A stretch of DNA of 64,000 bases from Rhabdaerophilum sp. SD176 (GCF_030143245.1 NZ_JARJNS010000004.1:310001-374000); one strand, 5' to 3'; positions 1-11,862 are shown, counted from the stretch's first letter. A program made the numbers and translations. The notes: generated by a model not told the origin, from the sequence alone.

Positions 1-1910
1 AGATAGACATTCGGCAGGTCGCCGATCAGCCGGTCGGGCCAGGACGAGCCGGAAAGGCCGGTCTGCTTGCCAGGCATGAATTCGAGCGCGCCATGCGTGC
101 CGAAATGCAGCACGGCATTCGCGCCGAAATCCTCGCGCAGCCAGCGATAGAAGGCCGAGAAGGCATGGGTCGGCGCGAAGCCCTTCTCGAAGAGCAGGCG
201 CATCGGATCGCCCTCATAGCCGAAAGAGGGCTGGACACCGACAAAGACATCGCCGAACCGCGCACCCAGGACGAACAGGCTGGCGCCGTCGGTCTGCTGG
301 CGGCCGGGCGCCGGGCCCCATTGCTTCTCGATCTCGCCAAGCCAGGTTTCGCGGCGGACATGGTCCGAAAGCGGAATCCGGTGATGGACATTCGCCGGCG
401 CGCAGAAGCGACTGGCATTGCCCTCGACAATCGCCTTGCGGAGCGTGTCGACGCTGTCTGGCATCTCGACGCGATAGCCGGCCTCAGCGAGGCCCCTGAG
501 CGTGTTGAAGAGCGATTCGAACACGCCGAGATAGGCGGCAGTGCCGGTATTCCCGGCATTGGGCGGGAAGTTGAAGATCACGATCCCGACCTTGCGCGCC
601 TCGCGCCGCGTCTGGCGCAGGGCGACGAGCTTGTCGAGCCGCGCCGCGAGCATCTCGGCCCTGTCCGGGCAGGATTGCATCGGCCGGTCGTCGCTGGCGC
701 CTTCGAAGCGGCAATTGCGGGCACAGCCCGTGCAGGCCCCAGCGGACGGATCGGCCCGGCCACCGAAGACGATCGAGCCGGTCGCACCGTCGAGTTCCGG
801 AATGGCAACCATGATGGTGGCTTCGACCGGCAGCAGCCCGCGATCCGAGGCGCCCCATTCCTGCAGCGACTGGAACTCGACCGCATGGGCCGCGATATAC
901 GGCACGTCGAGCCGGCGCAGCATGGCCTCGGCCGCTTCCGCATCGTTATAGGCCGGGCCACCCACCAGCGAGAAGCCGGTCAGCGAGACCATGGCATCGA
1001 TCCGGCACTGACCGTCGCGCATGAAATACTGCTCGATCGCCGGCCGGGCATCGAGCCCGCTGGCAAAGGCCGGGATCACCCGGTAGCCGCGCGCCTCGAT
1101 GGCCGCGATCACGCCGTCATAATGGGCGGTATTGCCGGCCAGCAGGTAGGATCGCATCACCAGCAGGCCGATGACGCCTTTCAAATCGCGGCGGCTGGGC
1201 AGGGCATCGGCTTTGTCGGCGATCCGCCCTGGCAGGGCCGGGTGGTAGACGCCGATTTCGGGATATTCCACCGGCAGCGCCGCCTTGAGGCCATTCCGGT
1301 AGGCCTGGCGCGGCCCCGCTGCGTAACGGCTGACAAGGAAGCGAACCAGGTTCAGCGCATTGTCCTCGGAACCCGCCAGCCAGTATTGCATGGTCAGGAA
1401 ATAGGCGCGGATATCCTGCGCTGCGCCGGGGATGTATTTCAGGATCTGCGGGATGCGCCGCAGCATCTTCATCTGGTGGGCGCCGGTGCCCCCTTTGGTA
1501 TTTCCGCGCAACTTCTTGAGGAAGGCGGCAAACCCGGTGACGGGCGCGCTCATGTCATAGCTGCCCATCCGCGTCAGGCGGACGATTTCCGGCGCCGACA
1601 TGCAGGCAACCATCGCATCGCAATGCGGGCGGCGGGCCTGCAGCGCATCGAGGATCGGCAGATACTGCTCTTCCATGAACAGCATGCTCCCGATGATGAT
1701 GTCGCCCTGGGCGATATCGGCACGGCAGCGGGCGAGCGCTTCGGGATGGCGGCCCCATTCGGCGGCCGAATGCAATTGCAGCACGAGGCCCGGCATTTCC
1801 CGCCGCAGCCGCGGCCGGGTACGCGCGATCGCACCGGTCAGGTGATCGTCCATCGTGACGATCACGACCCGGATCGGGGTGGGGTCAGCGTCCGAAATGC
1901 GCTTTTGCAT
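1..1910 (-). CDS. bchH: Magnesium-protoporphyrin IX chelatase subunit H (partial, C-terminus outside window)
   Basis: Large porphyrin-binding subunit of Mg-chelatase, which inserts Mg2+ into protoporphyrin IX with BchI and BchD at the first committed step of bacteriochlorophyll synthesis. The minus-strand frame is open from an ATG at 1910 to the window edge (636 codons; the family is about 1200). Readable blocks typical of BchH/CobN include [35 protein letters not shown] and [17 protein letters not shown]. The start overlaps the end of bchB by 26 bp, so the pair is probably translationally coupled. Because the frame has no stop in the window it is easily missed, and a 612-codon antisense ORF covers it. 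Identity is certain; only the length is unknown. Confidence 0.96.
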   Translation of the reverse strand, partial: MQKRISDADPTPIRVVIVTMDDHLTGAIARTRPRLRREMPGLVLQLHSAAEWGRHPEALARCRADIAQGDIIIGSMLFMEEQYLPILDALQARRPHCDAMVACMSAPEIVRLTRMGSYDMSAPVTGFAAFLKKLRGNTKGGTGAHQMKMLRRIPQILKYIPGAAQDIRAYFLTMQYWLAGSEDNALNLVRFLVSRYAAGPRQAYRNGLKAALPVEYPEIGVYHPALPGRIADKADALPSRRDLKGVIGLLVMRSYLLAGNTAHYDGVIAAIEARGYRVIPAFASGLDARPAIEQYFMRDGQCRIDAMVSLTGFSLVGGPAYNDAEAAEAMLRRLDVPYIAAHAVEFQSLQEWGASDRGLLPVEATIMVAIPELDGATGSIVFGGRADPSAGACTGCARNCRFEGASDDRPMQSCPDRAEMLAARLDKLVALRQTRREARKVGIVIFNFPPNAGNTGTAAYLGVFESLFNTLRGLAEAGYRVEMPDSVDTLRKAIVEGNASRFCAPANVHHRIPLSDHVRRETWLGEIEKQWGPAPGRQQTDGASLFVLGARFGDVFVGVQPSFGYEGDPMRLLFEKGFAPTHAFSAFYRWLREDFGANAVLHFGTHGALEFMPGKQTGLSGSSWPDRLIGDLPNVY

Positions 1911-3504
1911 CGTACAGCGTCTCCACGGTGATCAGGCGGATGCCGCGCTGGCCAGCGAAGCTTTCGGTATTCCGGCGGGCCTTTCCCCGCACGAAGAACG
2001 GGATCTTGCGCAGTTCCTGCTCGGCCTCGGGGGCCCAGCCGGTTGGTCCTTCAAGGACGCCGACATCCGCCGTCTCGGCCGCAGCCATGGCCGGCGCCGG
2101 AACCTCGAATGCCGGTTCCGCGGCGCGGGCAGGTGCCGCCGCCGCCGGGGCACGGCTGGCATGGCCGAGATGCGAGGGAGCCGCCCCGTCATGGAATTCG
2201 AAATCATCCCGGAACATGCCGAGCAGATGTTCCTCAAGGCCCATCATCAGCGGATGGACCCAGGTATCGAACAGCACATCGGCGCCTTCGAAACCCATCT
2301 GCGGCGAATAGCGCGCCGGGAAATCCTGCACATGGACGGGCGCCGAGATGACGGCGCAGGGCACGCCGAGACGCTTGGCGATATGGCGCTCCATCTGCGT
2401 GCCCAGTACGAGTTCAGGCTGGAGTTCCGCCACCTTCGCCTCGACTTCGAGGTAATCGTCGGTGATCAGCGCCTCGATCCCGTGGCGGGCAGCGGCCTCG
2501 CGGACATCGCGGGCGAACTCGCGGCTATAGGTGCCGAGCCCGACCACCTCGAACCCGAGTTCCTCGCGCGCCACGCGGGCCGCGGCGATGGCATGGGTGG
2601 CATCGCCGAAGATGAAGACGCGCTTGCCGGTGAGATAGGTCGAGTCCACCGAGCGCGAATACCAGGGCAGGCGGCTTTCCTCGGCCTTCAGGAAAGGGGC
2701 TGGATCGATCTCCGCCAGCCGCGCCACTTCGGTGATGAAGTCGCGCGTCGCGCCGACGCCGATCGGCACGGTCGAGACAACCGGTTGCCCGAAGGACCGC
2801 TTGAGCCATTGCGCGGCAGGGCCGGCGATTTCAGGATACAGCACCACGTTGAAATCGGCATGGCCGAGCCGGGCGATATCGGCCGGGCTCGCTTCCCACG
2901 GCGCGGTGACGTTGATGGTGATGCCCATCCGTTCCAGCAGGCCGGAAATGGCCCGGACATCATCGCGATGGCGGAAGCCGAGCGCGGTCGGGCCGAGCAG
3001 GTTGCAGCGCGGCTTCTCGCCGGCCGCGCGGACAGGCCGGGCGGCATTCGGCGGCAGCGCATGCGGACCGGCGAGATGCCGGACAATCTGGTAGAAGGTT
3101 TCCGCCGCGCCCCAGTTTTCCTTTTTCTGGTAGCTTGGCAGCTCCAGCGGGATCACGGGAATCGGCAGGCCGCCGGCCTTGGCGAGTCCGGCCGGATCAT
3201 CCTGGATCAGCTCGCCGGTGCAGGAGGCGCCGACGATCATCGCCTTGGGCCTGAACCGCTCATAGGCCTCGTGGCACACCGTCTGGAACAGCGCGGCCGT
3301 ATCGCCGCCGAGATCGCGGGCCTGGAACGTGGTGTAGGTCACCGGCGGCCGCTTGGACCGGCGCTCGATCATCGTGAAGAGCAGGTCGGCATAGGTATCG
3401 CCCTGCGGCGCGTGCAGGACGTAATGCAGGTCGCGCATCGCGGTGGCGACCCGCATCGCGCCGACATGGGGAGGTCCCTCATAGGTCCAGACCGTGAGCT
3501 GCAT
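1885..3504 (-). CDS. bchB: Light-independent protochlorophyllide reductase subunit B
   Basis: NifK-like subunit of dark-operative protochlorophyllide oxidoreductase (BchL-BchNB), which reduces the D ring of protochlorophyllide without light. The chosen start, [20 protein letters not shown], is the usual family N-terminus and gives 539 aa. The frame stays open 34 codons further upstream, but that stretch lies inside bchN. A strong GGAGGT ribosome site at about 3511-3516 sits in the end of bchN, one base separates the two genes, and the 3' end overlaps bchH by 26 bp. The C-terminal domain has the usual light-independent POR end ([17 protein letters not shown]). Cotranscribed with bchF, bchN and bchH; the partner bchL is not in the window. 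Confidence 0.97.
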   Translation of the reverse strand: MQLTVWTYEGPPHVGAMRVATAMRDLHYVLHAPQGDTYADLLFTMIERRSKRPPVTYTTFQARDLGGDTAALFQTVCHEAYERFRPKAMIVGASCTGELIQDDPAGLAKAGGLPIPVIPLELPSYQKKENWGAAETFYQIVRHLAGPHALPPNAARPVRAAGEKPRCNLLGPTALGFRHRDDVRAISGLLERMGITINVTAPWEASPADIARLGHADFNVVLYPEIAGPAAQWLKRSFGQPVVSTVPIGVGATRDFITEVARLAEIDPAPFLKAEESRLPWYSRSVDSTYLTGKRVFIFGDATHAIAAARVAREELGFEVVGLGTYSREFARDVREAAARHGIEALITDDYLEVEAKVAELQPELVLGTQMERHIAKRLGVPCAVISAPVHVQDFPARYSPQMGFEGADVLFDTWVHPLMMGLEEHLLGMFRDDFEFHDGAAPSHLGHASRAPAAAAPARAAEPAFEVPAPAMAAAETADVGVLEGPTGWAPEAEQELRKIPFFVRGKARRNTESFAGQRGIRLITVETLYDAKAHFGR

Positions 3505-3505
3505 C

Positions 3506-5316
<1,811 letters not shown>

Positions 5317-5351
5317 GGCGTACTCCCTGTCCGGTATCCCCCTCACTCGGG

Positions 5352-5436
5352 TTGACACCAATTTGCACAGAGTGTGGGCTCCAAAAAAACATCTGTCAAT
5401 CTAACTAGACACTTTGGTTGTCATTTAATATGGTCA
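5352..5436. promoter_or_regulatory. PpsR/CrtJ operator cluster between bchF and ppaA
   Basis: A perfect TGT-N12-ACA palindrome (TGTCAATCTAACTAGACA) is at 5394-5411. Near matches flank it: TTG-N12-ACA at 5352-5369 and TGT-N12-TCA at 5419-5436. On the minus strand the perfect site contains a consensus -35 TTGACA (complement of 5394-5399), placed to drive bchF. PpsR/CrtJ is known to bind pairs of such palindromes and repress bch and crt promoters under oxygen. The sequence match is direct; occupancy is inferred. Confidence 0.82.
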
Positions 5437-5718
5437 CTCAACAAGGCGCGTTCGGGACGCGTCCAGATGGTGGAGGGTGTTGCCAACACAGAGTTTTCCC
5501 GGTCGAGCCATCGAGCTGGTGCAACGGCATTCCACAGTCGCTGCAATTTCTGGGTGATAAAAACCGGAAAGATTTGCGGAAGGGCGGGCGTTCTGCCAGA
5601 TTGTGTCTCGCCTGGTTGTCACATCTTTTCCAGCATGCCGAAACTCCCGCAGCTCTGTCAGAGAGGGCGCGGAAGCCAAGACGTCCCGCACGCAGCGAAA
5701 CACTCTGGGAGGAGTGGG
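5437..5718 (+). other. Long untranslated leader or N-terminal extension upstream of ppaA
   Basis: About 280 bp separate the operator cluster from the well-supported ppaA start. The ppaA frame stays open through this stretch back to 5374, but the implied residues are Ser/Cys/His-rich and unlike the neighbouring coding sequence, and no good ribosome site precedes an earlier ATG. In Rhodobacter capsulatus AerR exists in a long and a short form, so an upstream start is conceivable. I see no recognisable cobalamin riboswitch. Together with the operators this is the only stretch over 300 bp without a gene in the window. Confidence 0.4.
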
Positions 5719-6708
5719 ATGGCGAGCACTTCGGACGACATGATCGGAGCTGACGCCGTTCCCGATCACGGGGATGATAAAGCGGTAACGCGGTCAGGCA
5801 CGGAGAGTGCGATGCCGCGCGCGACGCCCCAGAGACCCGATCGTCATATGCCTGATCACCATATGTCCGATCGTCACCGGCCCGAGCCAACGCGCTACGC
5901 GCCCGCGCGGCCGGATATGGCGCCGCTTGCCCGCACCATTGAATCCGAGATCATTCCCCGCCTCATGCTGCTCCACCGTGAGGCAACGCCTCGCCGGCAG
6001 CCCAGCGAGGGGCTATCCGCGAGGGTGCTGGCTATCCCGAATGTGGAATCCCCCGCCATCGCGGAGCGGTTCCTCCGGATCCTGATTGATCAGCCCGTCG
6101 ATGCCGCGATCGATTTTGTTGATGATCTGCTGATCAACGATGTGCCTTTCGAGCGGCTCATCCTCGAATTGATCGAGCCGGCGGCACGCAAGCTCGGGCG
6201 CCTCTGGGAAGAAGATGTGCTGAGCTTCGTCGAGGTCACGATCGCGATGTCGCGCCTCCAGCAGCTGATCCGCGTCTATGGACCGGCCCTCGCACCGGAA
6301 CTCGACCCTGATCTCGAGTCGCACCGGATCTTCATCACGGCCGTCCCCGGCGAGACCCATACCTTCGGGGCCTCGATCGCAGAGGCTTTCTTCATCCGGG
6401 CGGGCTGGGACGTTCTGGCCGAGGTCGGGCTCTCGCGGATGGAGCTGCTCGAGCGGGTCCGGACAGAGTGGTTCGATGTCGTCGGCCTGACCGCGAGCTG
6501 TGATGCCTCGGTGCACCAGCTGACGGCACTCGTCCGCCGGATCCGGGAATCATCACTCAACCCCGATGTGAAGGTGCTGCTGGGCGGAGCGGCGTTTCTT
6601 GTGGAGCCGAACTTGGCTCTTTCCCTCGGAGCCGATATCGAGGCTTGCGCCGGGCCCGATGTTGTTGCAGCAGTCAATCGTATGATGAAGATGGCGCGTC
6701 TTGATTGA
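5719..6708 (+). CDS. ppaA: Cobalamin-binding antirepressor of PpsR (PpaA/AerR)
   Basis: Regulator that binds a corrinoid and counteracts PpsR/CrtJ. The chosen start ATG 5719 follows a strong GGAGGAG site and gives 329 aa. Residues 70-185 form the helical cap typical of B12-binding regulators (RKLGRLWEEDVLSFVEVTIA). Residues about 200-325 form the Rossmann-like B12 domain, with a candidate cobalt-ligand His214 in VPGETHTFGASIAEA, the position used in AerR. The N-terminal 70 residues look disordered and hold three imperfect pentapeptides, DRHMP-DHHMS-DRHRP (residues 41-55), rich in His and Asp. It lies directly before ppsR, as in other PGCs, which supports the role. The divergent promoter region carries PpsR sites. 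Confidence 0.92.
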   Translation: MASTSDDMIGADAVPDHGDDKAVTRSGTESAMPRATPQRPDRHMPDHHMSDRHRPEPTRYAPARPDMAPLARTIESEIIPRLMLLHREATPRRQPSEGLSARVLAIPNVESPAIAERFLRILIDQPVDAAIDFVDDLLINDVPFERLILELIEPAARKLGRLWEEDVLSFVEVTIAMSRLQQLIRVYGPALAPELDPDLESHRIFITAVPGETHTFGASIAEAFFIRAGWDVLAEVGLSRMELLERVRTEWFDVVGLTASCDASVHQLTALVRRIRESSLNPDVKVLLGGAAFLVEPNLALSLGADIEACAGPDVVAAVNRMMKMARLD

Positions 6709-6819
6709 GTCGCGATGCTGCCGCCCTTTGCACACACTTCGTCGGTCAACCTGTTTGGCCTGAACCTTGCCTGAGCTGACGACCCAGAGGTAAATCGACC
6801 CAAGGAAGCCGAGAAGAAC

Positions 6820-8268
6820 ATGGAATTCGGATCATCCAGCAGCACGAACGCTGACGGCCTGAGGGTGGGCTGGGCCGATGGCCTGTCGCCTGATATTGCT
6901 GAAAAGCTGCTCGCGTCGATGTCCGATATCGCGCTCATCATCGATGCCGAGGGCGTGATCCATGATGTGGTGCTCGGAAATGCCGAACTGGCCCGTGAAG
7001 TCGACCCGGACTGGCGCGGCCGCAAATGGAGCGAGATCGTCACCCGGGAAAGCCGGCCCAAAGTCGATGACCTGATCCGCGGTTCTCTCCGTGGCGGGCT
7101 CGTCCAGCCGCGCGAGATCAATCATCCCGCCCGTTCAGGGATCGACGTCCCCATCCGCTATTCCACGATGGCTCTGGGCAAGAGCGGCCGTTTCGTTGCC
7201 ATTGGCCGCGATCTGCGCAGCCTGGCGCAGCTGCAGCGTCGCCTGGTCGAGACCCAGGAAGCGATGGAGCAGGAATACGCCCGCATGCGTGCGGCGGAGA
7301 CCCGCTACCGCATGCTCTTCCACCTCGCTTCCGAGCCCGTGCTGATCGTCGATTCCATCACCCTGCGCATCGTCGAGGCCAACCCGGCGGCGTTGCGCCA
7401 GATTGCCAATGGCGCGGAGCGGCTGGTCAACCAGTCGATTCTCTCCTGCTTCACCTATGATGGCGCCGAGGCGCTGGAAGCCGCGCTGAAAACCGCCCGT
7501 CGGGCCGGTAAGGTGCCGGAGGTCGAGGCGCGCCTCGCCCAGAACGGACAGCTTTTCTCCGTCGCGGCCTCGGTTTTCCGGCAGGACCAGGTGGTCTTCC
7601 TGCTCGTCCGGCTGACGCCGCATGCCGGCACCCAGCCACTGGCGGGGAGCGACGGGCTGGCCAGCAAGGTCATGGGCGTCATCGAGCAGCTGCCGGATGG
7701 GTTTGTCGTCATCGACGGCGACCTCAAGATCGTCGAGTGCAACCAGGCCTTCCTCGATCTGGCCCAGCTTGGCGCCAAGACGCAGGCGCTCGGCGAGCCT
7801 CTCGAGCATTGGCTCGGCCGGCCGGGTGTTGACATGGATCTCATCATGGCGCGGCTCGAGGAAAGCCGGGCGATGCGCGCCTTCGCGACCGTGCTTCGCG
7901 GTTCCTATGGCAGTGTCGAGCAGGTCGAGGTCTCGGCCGTGCCCGCCCTGACGGGGGAAGTGCCGACCTACGGCTTCGTCATCCGCAACAACGGCATCCG
8001 CCAGGCGCTGAATGGCCATCGCGGTCGGTCCCTCCACCGCTCTGTCGAGCAGCTCACCGAACTGGTCGGCCGGGTGTCGCTGAAGGACATGGTGCGCGAG
8101 TCGAGCGACATGATCGAGCGTCTCTGCATCGAGGCCGCCCTGGAACGTTCGGGTGACAATCGCGCCTCCGCTGCCCAGATGCTCGGGCTGAGCCGGCAGA
8201 GCTTCTACGCCAAGATGCGCCGCCACGGCCTTGGCGATCTCGATCCGGATGTGCCGGGCGAGGAGTGA
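6820..8268 (+). CDS. ppsR: Transcriptional repressor of photosynthesis genes (PpsR/CrtJ)
   Basis: Redox- and oxygen-responsive repressor of bch, crt and related promoters. The 482-aa protein has an N-terminal PAS-like domain (about 25-135), a connecting helix (135-160), two further PAS domains (about 160-265 and 280-390) and a Fis-type helix-turn-helix at the C-terminus (about 447-468, ASAAQMLGLSRQSFYAKMRR). Cys436, just before the HTH, sits where CrtJ Cys420 and PpsR Cys424 lie; other cysteines are 210 and 307. An AAGGAAG site precedes the ATG. Its likely targets are the TGT-N12-ACA pairs elsewhere in this window. No operator is obvious in the 111-bp gap after ppaA. Confidence 0.96.
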   Translation: MEFGSSSSTNADGLRVGWADGLSPDIAEKLLASMSDIALIIDAEGVIHDVVLGNAELAREVDPDWRGRKWSEIVTRESRPKVDDLIRGSLRGGLVQPREINHPARSGIDVPIRYSTMALGKSGRFVAIGRDLRSLAQLQRRLVETQEAMEQEYARMRAAETRYRMLFHLASEPVLIVDSITLRIVEANPAALRQIANGAERLVNQSILSCFTYDGAEALEAALKTARRAGKVPEVEARLAQNGQLFSVAASVFRQDQVVFLLVRLTPHAGTQPLAGSDGLASKVMGVIEQLPDGFVVIDGDLKIVECNQAFLDLAQLGAKTQALGEPLEHWLGRPGVDMDLIMARLEESRAMRAFATVLRGSYGSVEQVEVSAVPALTGEVPTYGFVIRNNGIRQALNGHRGRSLHRSVEQLTELVGRVSLKDMVRESSDMIERLCIEAALERSGDNRASAAQMLGLSRQSFYAKMRRHGLGDLDPDVPGEE

Positions 8269-8286
8269 TCACAGGCGGCTGCGATA

Positions 8287-8328
8287 TGTCAGCCTGTCGC
8301 GACAAAATAGTGTAAATCTAAATTGACG
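8287..8328 (+). promoter_or_regulatory. Tandem PpsR operators before bchG
   Basis: Perfect TGTCAGCCTGTCGCGACA at 8287-8304, followed after 6 bp by TGTAAATCTAAATTGACG at 8311-8328 (TGT-N12-ACG, one base off). The centre-to-centre spacing is 24 bp. The pair lies 29 bp before the bchG start and should give the bchG-bchP operon its own repressible promoter, separate from ppsR upstream. Confidence 0.85.
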
Positions 8329-8357
8329 GATCGGGTGGCGGGCACTACCGTTGCCCC

Positions 8358-9299
8358 ATGATCGAGGCGCCTGTCCCTTCCGGTGGCTCGCAGCCGGTTC
8401 CTGCCGCGGCATTGAACCGGCCTGCGCTGAGCGCCATGGTCGAATTGCTCAAGCCAATCACTTGGTTTCCGCCAATGTGGGCCTATGCCTGCGGTATTGC
8501 CTCTGTCGGCATTGCCGGCGCCGGCGGCTGGATGGCGGCCGCGGCGGGCGTGCTGTTGGCCGGTCCGCTGGTTTGCGGGACAAGCCAGGTCGTCAATGAC
8601 TGGTTCGACCGCCATGTCGATGCGATCAACGAGCCGAACCGGCCGATCCCCTCCGGCCGGGTGCCGGGGCGATGGGGCCTTGGCTTCGCCATCGTCTGGA
8701 CAGCCGTATCGGCGCTGGTAGCCGCCTTGCTGGGCCCGTGGGTTCTCGCCGCAACCGTGCTGGGGCTCGCTCTGGCCTGGGCCTATTCGGCGCCGCCTTT
8801 CCGCCTCAAGCGCAACGGCTGGGTCGGCAATGCCGCAGTCGGGCTCTGTTATGAAGGCCTGCCCTGGTTCACGGCGGCTGCAGCCATTCTCGGCACCTTC
8901 CCGGACAGCCGGCTGGTCTGGATCGCGCTGCTCTATTCCCTCGGCGCCCACGGCATCATGACGCTGAACGATTTCAAGTCGATCGAGGGCGACCGGCAGA
9001 TGGGGCTGCGCTCCGTGCCGGCGCAACTGGGCGCCGAACGCGCTGCGCTGCTGGCCTGCTGGGTCATGGCCCTGCCGCAGCTCGTGGTCATCCTGCTGCT
9101 CTGGCTCTGGAATGCACCGGTCCATGCCGGCCTCGTCGCCGGCATCCTGCTAGCCCAGATCGCCCTGATGAAGCGCCTGCTCTCCGATCCGCGCGGGCGG
9201 GCGCCCTGGTACAACGCCACCGGCATCACCCTCTATGTCTCGGGCATGATGGTGTCGGCCTTTGCCCTGCGCATGCTTGCTTCGGGAGGTACACCATGA
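8358..9299 (+). CDS. bchG: Bacteriochlorophyll synthase (polyprenyl transferase)
   Basis: Esterifies bacteriochlorophyllide a with geranylgeranyl or phytyl diphosphate, the last assembly step of the pigment, in the membrane. The protein is 313 aa with about eight or nine hydrophobic segments. The UbiA-family Asp-rich motif is clear at residues 80-100 (NDWFDRHVDAINEPNRPIPS), with a second acidic motif NDFKSIEGDRQMGLRS. The ATGA overlap with the next gene indicates coupling. First gene of the bchG-pucC-bchP-tspO operon, under tandem PpsR operators. Confidence 0.96.
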   Translation: MIEAPVPSGGSQPVPAAALNRPALSAMVELLKPITWFPPMWAYACGIASVGIAGAGGWMAAAAGVLLAGPLVCGTSQVVNDWFDRHVDAINEPNRPIPSGRVPGRWGLGFAIVWTAVSALVAALLGPWVLAATVLGLALAWAYSAPPFRLKRNGWVGNAAVGLCYEGLPWFTAAAAILGTFPDSRLVWIALLYSLGAHGIMTLNDFKSIEGDRQMGLRSVPAQLGAERAALLACWVMALPQLVVILLLWLWNAPVHAGLVAGILLAQIALMKRLLSDPRGRAPWYNATGITLYVSGMMVSAFALRMLASGGTP

Positions 9300-10642
9300 C
9301 TCCGCTGGGTTGGCTTGGCATCATGCGGCTCGGGCTCGTGCAGACCGCACTCGGCGCCATCGTGGTCCTCACCACATCGACCATCAACCGCGTCATGGTG
9401 GTGGAGCTTGCGCTGCCGGCCATGCTGCCCGGGGCGCTGGTGGCGCTCCACTACGCGGTACAGGTGCTCCGTCCGCGCTGGGGCCATGGTGCCGATATCG
9501 GTGGCCGGCTGACGCCCTGGATCATCGGCGGCATGGCCATGCTGGCCTTGGGTGGTTTCGGTGCCGCACTGGCGGTCGCGCTGATGGCGACCATGCCTGT
9601 GGCCGGCCTGCTGCTCTCCGTTCTCGCCTTTCTCGGCATCGGCATCGGCGTTGGTGCCAGCGGCACCTCGCTGCTGGTCCTGCTCTCGCGCCGCGTGGCC
9701 GATGCCCGACGCCCGGCAGCGGCCACGATCGTCTGGGTCATGATGATCATGGGCTTCATCGTGACCGCTGGCACCGCCGGCCATTTCCTCGATCCCTTCT
9801 CGATGGGCCGGCTGGTCGCTGTCTCTGCAGCGGTCAGCCTTATTGCCTTCATCGTCAGCGTGCTAGCGGTCTGGGGCGTCGAGGACACATCGCCCTCCGC
9901 GCCGGCCGCCGGGGAGACCGCACCGGCGATTTCATTCCCCGAAGCGCTGCGCGAGGTCTGGTCCGAGCCCCATTCGCGCCTCTTCGCCATCTTCATCTTC
10001 CTGTCGATGATCGCCTACAGCGCGCAGGACCTCATCCTTGAGCCCTTCGCCGGGGCGGTCTTCGGCTATACGCCCGGCGAGACGACCAAGCTGGCCGGGC
10101 TCCAGCATGGCGGCGTGCTGGCGGGAATGATCCTCGTGGCCATCGTCTCGACGCTCTATGGCAATCGCGGGCCTGGGACCACGCGTTTCTGGACCGTGGG
10201 AGGCTGCATCGCGTCAGCTTTCGCGCTGGCCGGCCTTGTCGCCTCGGCGCTGATCGGGCCGGAATTCCCGTTCCGCCCGAATGTCTTTCTGCTTGGCGTC
10301 GCCAATGGCGCCTTCGCTGCGGCCGCCATCGGCGCGATGATGCGGCTCGTCAATGCCGGCAATCCGGAGAGGGCCGGCGTGCGCATGGGCCTCTGGGGTG
10401 CTGCGCAGGGCATTGCCTTCGGGGCAGGCGGCTTCCTCGGTGCGCTGGCGGCGGATATCGCCCGGTATCTCATCACCTCGCAGGTCTCGGCCTATGCCAC
10501 CGTTTTCGCGGCGGAAGGCGTTCTTTTCGTCATCTCGGCAGTTCTGGCGGATCGTGTTGCCAGGCAGGCGGGGCAGCCGGCCAGAAGCCGGCGGTCGGAG
10601 CCGGATCTGCCGGATCTCGCACTTGGCCGCCCGGCGGAATGA
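9296..10642 (+). CDS. PucC/LhaA-family MFS transporter (Bch2/ORF428 type)
   Basis: Membrane protein of the BCD/PucC family, 448 aa with about twelve hydrophobic segments; relatives assist light-harvesting complex assembly or pigment delivery. The N-terminus LGIMRLGLVQTALGAIVVLTTSTINRVMVVEL is the family hallmark (cited in parts: LGIMRLGLVQ, STINRVMVVEL). Its place between bchG and bchP matches ORF427/428 of Rhodobacter, which is genetically linked to bacteriochlorophyll synthesis. It overlaps bchG (ATGA). The ATGA at its own stop also offers a bchP start, but a better ribosome site lies just beyond. The exact cargo is unknown. Confidence 0.88.
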   Translation: MTPLGWLGIMRLGLVQTALGAIVVLTTSTINRVMVVELALPAMLPGALVALHYAVQVLRPRWGHGADIGGRLTPWIIGGMAMLALGGFGAALAVALMATMPVAGLLLSVLAFLGIGIGVGASGTSLLVLLSRRVADARRPAAATIVWVMMIMGFIVTAGTAGHFLDPFSMGRLVAVSAAVSLIAFIVSVLAVWGVEDTSPSAPAAGETAPAISFPEALREVWSEPHSRLFAIFIFLSMIAYSAQDLILEPFAGAVFGYTPGETTKLAGLQHGGVLAGMILVAIVSTLYGNRGPGTTRFWTVGGCIASAFALAGLVASALIGPEFPFRPNVFLLGVANGAFAAAAIGAMMRLVNAGNPERAGVRMGLWGAAQGIAFGAGGFLGALAADIARYLITSQVSAYATVFAAEGVLFVISAVLADRVARQAGQPARSRRSEPDLPDLALGRPAE

Positions 10643-10662
10643 CGGGCAGGGAGGGAACACGC

Positions 10663-11862
10663 ATGGATGAAGCCGAAAACACCCGGTTCGATGTCGTCGT
10701 GATCGGCGGCGGTCCGTCCGGCGCCATTGCGGCCGAGGATCTCGCCCGGGCCGGTCATCGCGTCGCGCTGCTTGACCGCGCTGGCCGCATCAAGCCCTGC
10801 GGCGGCGCGATCCCACCCTGCTGCATCCGTGAATTCCAGATCCCGGATTCACAGATCGTCGCGCGGATCCGCTCGGCGCGCATGGTCGCCCCGTCCGAGA
10901 TCGGCGTCGACATGCCGATCGAGAACGGCTTTGTCGGCATGGTCGACCGCGAGCATTTTGACGAATTCCTGCGTGAGCGGGCCGCTCTTTACGGTGCCAG
11001 GCGGTTCAGCGGCACGTTCGAGACGATCATCCGCGACAACGAGGGCCGCCCGGTCGTCCAGTTCCGGCCGAAAGGTGACGAGGACCGGCTGGTCTCGCTC
11101 CGCACCCGGCTGGTCATCGGCGCGGATGGTGCGAATTCTCAGGTCGCCCGCATTGCCTTGCCGGATGTGAAGCGTGTGCCCTTCGTCTTTGCCTATCACG
11201 AGATTGTCCGTGCCCCGGCGGCGGGCTCGCCGCATTACGATGCCGCCCGCTGCGATGTCATCTACCAGGGCAAGGTCTCGCCGGATTTCTATGGCTGGGT
11301 CTTTCCCCATGGCGAGACGATGAGCATCGGCACCGGGAGCGCCCACAAGGGCTTCTCGCTGCGGGGCTCGATCGCCGACCTGCGCCAGGCGCTTGGCTTC
11401 GAGGGGCTGGAAACCATCCGCAAGGAAGGCGCGCCGATCCCGATGAAGCCGCTGAAGCGCTGGGATAATGGCCGCGATGTCCTGCTGGCCGGCGATGCCG
11501 CCGGCGTTGTGGCGCCGGCTTCGGGGGAGGGGATCCATTACGCCATGTATGGCGGCCGTCTCGCCGCCGAGGCCACGGCCACTGTCCTGCGCACAGGCGA
11601 TGCCCGGGCTCTGGCCGGCGCCCGAAAGACCTTCATGGCCAAGCATGGCAGGGTCTTCTGGGTGCTCGGCCTGCTCCAGTATTTCTGGTACCGCAATGAT
11701 CGCAGCCGCGAGCAGTTCGTGAAGATCTGCCGCGATCCGGATGTGCAGAAACTGACCTGGGAATCCTACATGAACAAGGCGTTGGTCCAGGGGCGCTTCA
11801 TGGCCCATGTCCGGATCTTTCTCAACGATGTTCGCCACCTCCTCGGCTTTGCCCGCGCGTGA
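10663..11862 (+). CDS. bchP: Geranylgeranyl diphosphate/bacteriochlorophyll reductase
   Basis: Flavoprotein that reduces the geranylgeranyl tail to phytyl. The N-terminus has the FAD-binding Rossmann motif VVVIGGGPSGAIAAEDLARAG, preceding the typical KPCGGAIPPCC block. A further flavin-family motif is LLAGDAAGVVAPASGEGIHY. I use the ATG at 10663, which has a GGGAGGGA site, giving 399 aa; an ATG at 10639 overlapping the previous stop would add eight residues. The 3' end overlaps tspO. Cotranscribed with bchG. Confidence 0.95.
   Translation: MDEAENTRFDVVVIGGGPSGAIAAEDLARAGHRVALLDRAGRIKPCGGAIPPCCIREFQIPDSQIVARIRSARMVAPSEIGVDMPIENGFVGMVDREHFDEFLRERAALYGARRFSGTFETIIRDNEGRPVVQFRPKGDEDRLVSLRTRLVIGADGANSQVARIALPDVKRVPFVFAYHEIVRAPAAGSPHYDAARCDVIYQGKVSPDFYGWVFPHGETMSIGTGSAHKGFSLRGSIADLRQALGFEGLETIRKEGAPIPMKPLKRWDNGRDVLLAGDAAGVVAPASGEGIHYAMYGGRLAAEATATVLRTGDARALAGARKTFMAKHGRVFWVLGLLQYFWYRNDRSREQFVKICRDPDVQKLTWESYMNKALVQGRFMAHVRIFLNDVRHLLGFARA

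Noticed and set aside
93-1931. 612-codon plus-strand ORF
   Set aside because: Antisense shadow of bchH; the minus-strand frame encodes clear BchH motifs while this translation has no family resemblance.
5317-5361. TTG start extending bchF by 15 codons
   Set aside because: The ATG at 5316 has a good ribosome site, and the TTG lies in the probable operator region.
5604-5622. Possible extra PpsR site in the ppaA leader (TGT-N12-TCA)
   Set aside because: Only one half-site is intact and no partner site is at the usual spacing.
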